From CALCKU01 sp964571595 (GTDB lineage Bacteria > Pseudomonadota > Alphaproteobacteria > Caulobacterales > Maricaulaceae): 14,355 nucleotides of DNA. The translations under genes and the position numbers were made by a program. Of the stretch, positions 12,398 to 14,355 are shown piece after piece (position 1 is the stretch's first letter; each line of letters starts with the position of its first letter). The DNA is taken from contig CAZNCJ010000058.1 in assembly GCA_964571595.1 (NCBI GenBank), positions 1 through 14,355 of the forward strand. Reading direction: 5' to 3'. The notes beneath the pieces are model-generated. The model was not told the origin of the DNA. It saw nothing but the letters and a program-made list of their open reading frames with translations, and did not search any database.

Positions 12398-14355
12398 CTA
12401 GAAGTTCACCTTCGCGCCTAAGAAAATATAGCGACCCGCCGCATCATAAGTTGAGGGGAAGGTATTTCCGTTGGCCGTAAAACGGAAATCGCTCACAGGT
12501 GGATCATTATCGAGGAAATTATTCACACCAGCTGAGAAGGTCAATTTTTCTGCTGCATTCCACTGGGCAAAAATATCAAAGAAATTCTCTGCCGCAAAGG
12601 TTGCCCCGATTGCATCAGGCGGGACGTCCCCGTCATTATCAACAGAGCCAATATGACGCCAGGCCAGATTGAACGCCAGAAGATCATTTGGCACCCAGCC
12701 CAGATTAACGACATGGCGATATTCCGGGTTCACTTCGTCAGTGAATGTTGAGCCGCCAAACAGACCATTACTATCCGTTACAGGTGCGCCCGGAAAGCTG
12801 GTTTGCTCGAGGGCGGTTACGATATTACCGACATAGTTGACGTTAAAGTCACCCCAATCTCTAAAGTCGAAACGATAATCTGCGGCAATATCAATTCCGC
12901 GGGCGACACGCTCGGCAATATTAAGAAGATCAGAGGCAATAAAGCCGTCTATCTGGATTGTTCCCAAAGCGTCGCGACTGATAAAATCACAGAAACTAAG
13001 CTGTGTACCGTCAAGACACTGATCCAGAAGTGTTGGCGACGGAATAGAGGTGATGAAGTCATCTATCGAGATATCATAGTAATCCACAGATAAAGTCAGA
13101 CCTTCCACAAATGAGGGCTGCAAAATCGCCCCAATTGTAAATGTGTCTGATTCTTCGGGTTGTAATTCAACATTGCCGCCCAGTAATTCTTGAAGCTGTC
13201 CAGCATCCTCTGGCACTGCCCCAAAGAGAGCTGGATCAAGACCCGTGAGCGCACATTGCGCCGCTGTTGCTGTGAGGTTGTCACTCCCAACGGCCCCGGA
13301 ACATGGGTCATTATCACTAAACAAGACAATATTATCCGGCGCGAAAAGTTCAAAAATATTAGGCGCCCTGACCGCGCGCTGGAACTGTGCCCGTATGCGA
13401 ATATCATCTATCGGTGTCCATGAGGCTCCGATGGAGAAGGCTTCTGTCGTAAAGCCTTCCGATTGCAGACCGCCAGGGAGGTTGTTCTCATAAGAATAAT
13501 CTGAATAACGGAATTGCCCGGTCAGAGACAAGTTTTGCGCAAAGGCCTGATCATCAATGAGAGGAATATTGGTTTCCGCAAAAATTTCAAAAACCTCGGC
13601 CTCACCATTAACAGGATCTTCAGGACCGCCAAGACCTGTCGCCCCGCCGACCAATAAAACAGAATCTGGCTGGCTGGTGAGACTGTCTCGTCTATATTCA
13701 ACACCGAAAAGCAAATTGACGGGCGTAGAGGTAAGCGGCGAGGTCCATTGAGACATCTCCCCCTGAACAGTAGCTCCCAAAATTTGTTGTGTTACCTCAC
13801 CCGTTGAGACTGTTGGCGTCAGCACAGCTGCAAGAGCAACAGGATCAACAGGGCCCGTCTCAAACAGGTTTAGCGGAATACAACCATCGCGACCTGAGGC
13901 ACATTCCGGGCCGTTTGGCCCGTCTATAACCAATAAGGCCTCATTAAGCGATGTAATAACGGCATCATTTGTATTTGTTTCAGACTGGGAGGTCGTAGCA
14001 AATTGACCAAAGACATCATAATCCCAATTCGATTGACCGATTTGACCCCGAAAACCGCCAACCAGACGGATATTATCAAGCTCGATACGTTGATTACGCG
14101 CCCCAGCCTCAACAAACCTACGATTGATTTGAACACTTGCTGTATCCGTTGGCCCAAAACCTCTATTCGTACAGATTGTCGCCAAAAGCTCTGGCGTTAA
14201 GAACGGATTGTCACAATTAATCTCTGAGACTTGGCCGAACGTCGCCGAGGGTGCGACCTGCGCATCTGTGACATTGCGGAAAAATGTAGCATCCAGATAA
14301 GCTTCGACATTTTCAGAGATTTCGTAGTCCACAAAAAACCCGCCTTGGATACGCT
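12398..14355 (-). CDS. TonB-dependent outer-membrane receptor, C-terminal part (5' end outside window)
   Basis: About 652 residues of the C-terminal beta-barrel of a TonB-dependent receptor are present. The frame is open to the window edge, so the N-terminal signal peptide, TonB box and plug lie beyond 14355. An apparent GTG start at 14332 is internal. Evidence is the alternating barrel strands, typical segments such as VEYRRDS, FRAVRAPNIFELFAPDNI-like and SVDYYDISIDDFI, GVNNFLDNDPP, and a terminal RYIFLGAKVNF ending in Phe, the usual outer-membrane protein signal. Paired extracellular cysteines (CDNPF...ICTNRGFG, CASGRDGC, DPCSG...QCA, QCLDG...SFC) match the large receptor family expanded in Caulobacterales and Sphingomonadales. 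Such receptors import siderophores, cobalamin, glycans or oligopeptides. The ligand cannot be read here. No partner gene is in view, and the terminator downstream shows it ends its transcription unit. Confidence 0.96.
   Translation of the reverse strand, partial: RIQGGFFVDYEISENVEAYLDATFFRNVTDAQVAPSATFGQVSEINCDNPFLTPELLATICTNRGFGPTDTASVQINRRFVEAGARNQRIELDNIRLVGGFRGQIGQSNWDYDVFGQFATTSQSETNTNDAVITSLNEALLVIDGPNGPECASGRDGCIPLNLFETGPVDPVALAAVLTPTVSTGEVTQQILGATVQGEMSQWTSPLTSTPVNLLFGVEYRRDSLTSQPDSVLLVGGATGLGGPEDPVNGEAEVFEIFAETNIPLIDDQAFAQNLSLTGQFRYSDYSYENNLPGGLQSEGFTTEAFSIGASWTPIDDIRIRAQFQRAVRAPNIFELFAPDNIVLFSDNDPCSGAVGSDNLTATAAQCALTGLDPALFGAVPEDAGQLQELLGGNVELQPEESDTFTIGAILQPSFVEGLTLSVDYYDISIDDFITSIPSPTLLDQCLDGTQLSFCDFISRDALGTIQIDGFIASDLLNIAERVARGIDIAADYRFDFRDWGDFNVNYVGNIVTALEQTSFPGAPVTDSNGLFGGSTFTDEVNPEYRHVVNLGWVPNDLLAFNLAWRHIGSVDNDGDVPPDAIGATFAAENFFDIFAQWNAAEKLTFSAGVNNFLDNDPPVSDFRFTANGNTFPSTYDAAGRYIFLGAKVNF

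Noticed and set aside
13096..13407. 103-codon minus-strand frame and other frames inside the TonB receptor
   Set aside because: These are shadows of the long receptor frame, with no independent domain or ribosome-site support.
1..14355. Mobile element, CRISPR array or defence island
   Set aside because: No transposase, integrase, spaced direct repeats or toxin-antitoxin pair is seen. Most genes are housekeeping or transport.

Overview
The window looks like a chromosomal segment of a marine-type alphaproteobacterium of roughly 48-50% GC, probably from the Hyphomonadaceae/Caulobacterales side. The secG-pyrG pair is an arrangement I associate with Alphaproteobacteria. The TonB-dependent receptor is of the large type common in oligotrophic alphaproteobacteria. 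One intergenic region carries an exact match to the CtrA cell-cycle box. The genus is inference only. I see no insertion sequence, phage gene, CRISPR array, rRNA or tRNA.

Layout: (1) 1-339 has no convincing gene. It holds a near-perfect 19-bp inverted repeat and a nested pair of inverted repeats, followed by a weak candidate promoter for yghU. (2) yghU (340-1218, +) encodes a glutathione-dependent disulfide oxidoreductase. It converges, with 4 nt between stops, on a minus-strand operon secG - pyrG - DUF302 lipoprotein (3871 down to 1223). (3) A divergent control region (3872-4139) separates secG from a complete high-affinity phosphate ABC transporter operon, pstS-pstC-pstA-pstB (4140-7636, +). 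No phoU, phoB or phoR is seen after it. (4) A 193-nt control region carries an AT-rich palindrome and a CtrA-box match. It is followed by an unrecognised 204-aa protein built from two 83-residue repeats (7830-8444, +). (5) A malonyl-CoA decarboxylase (9846-8500, -) diverges from a trypsin-like protease with an intact triad but no signal peptide (9983-10669, +). That gene overlaps the end of a convergent MAPEG-family membrane protein (11082-10666, -). (6) A membrane protein with a coiled coil and a C-terminal double zinc ribbon (11246-12316, +) converges on the 3' part of a TonB-dependent receptor (12398 to beyond 14355, -). The receptor has a clear intrinsic terminator.

How the genes fit together: PstSCAB imports phosphate across the inner membrane, and a TonB receptor handles outer-membrane uptake of an unknown ligand. 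SecG and PyrG are housekeeping proteins for secretion and CTP synthesis. YghU and the MAPEG protein both belong to families tied to glutathione chemistry but are not adjacent. The most novel items are the two-repeat protein with its CtrA-like promoter box, the zinc-ribbon/coiled-coil membrane protein, and the protease without a visible export signal. I did not find a clear multi-gene undescribed system.
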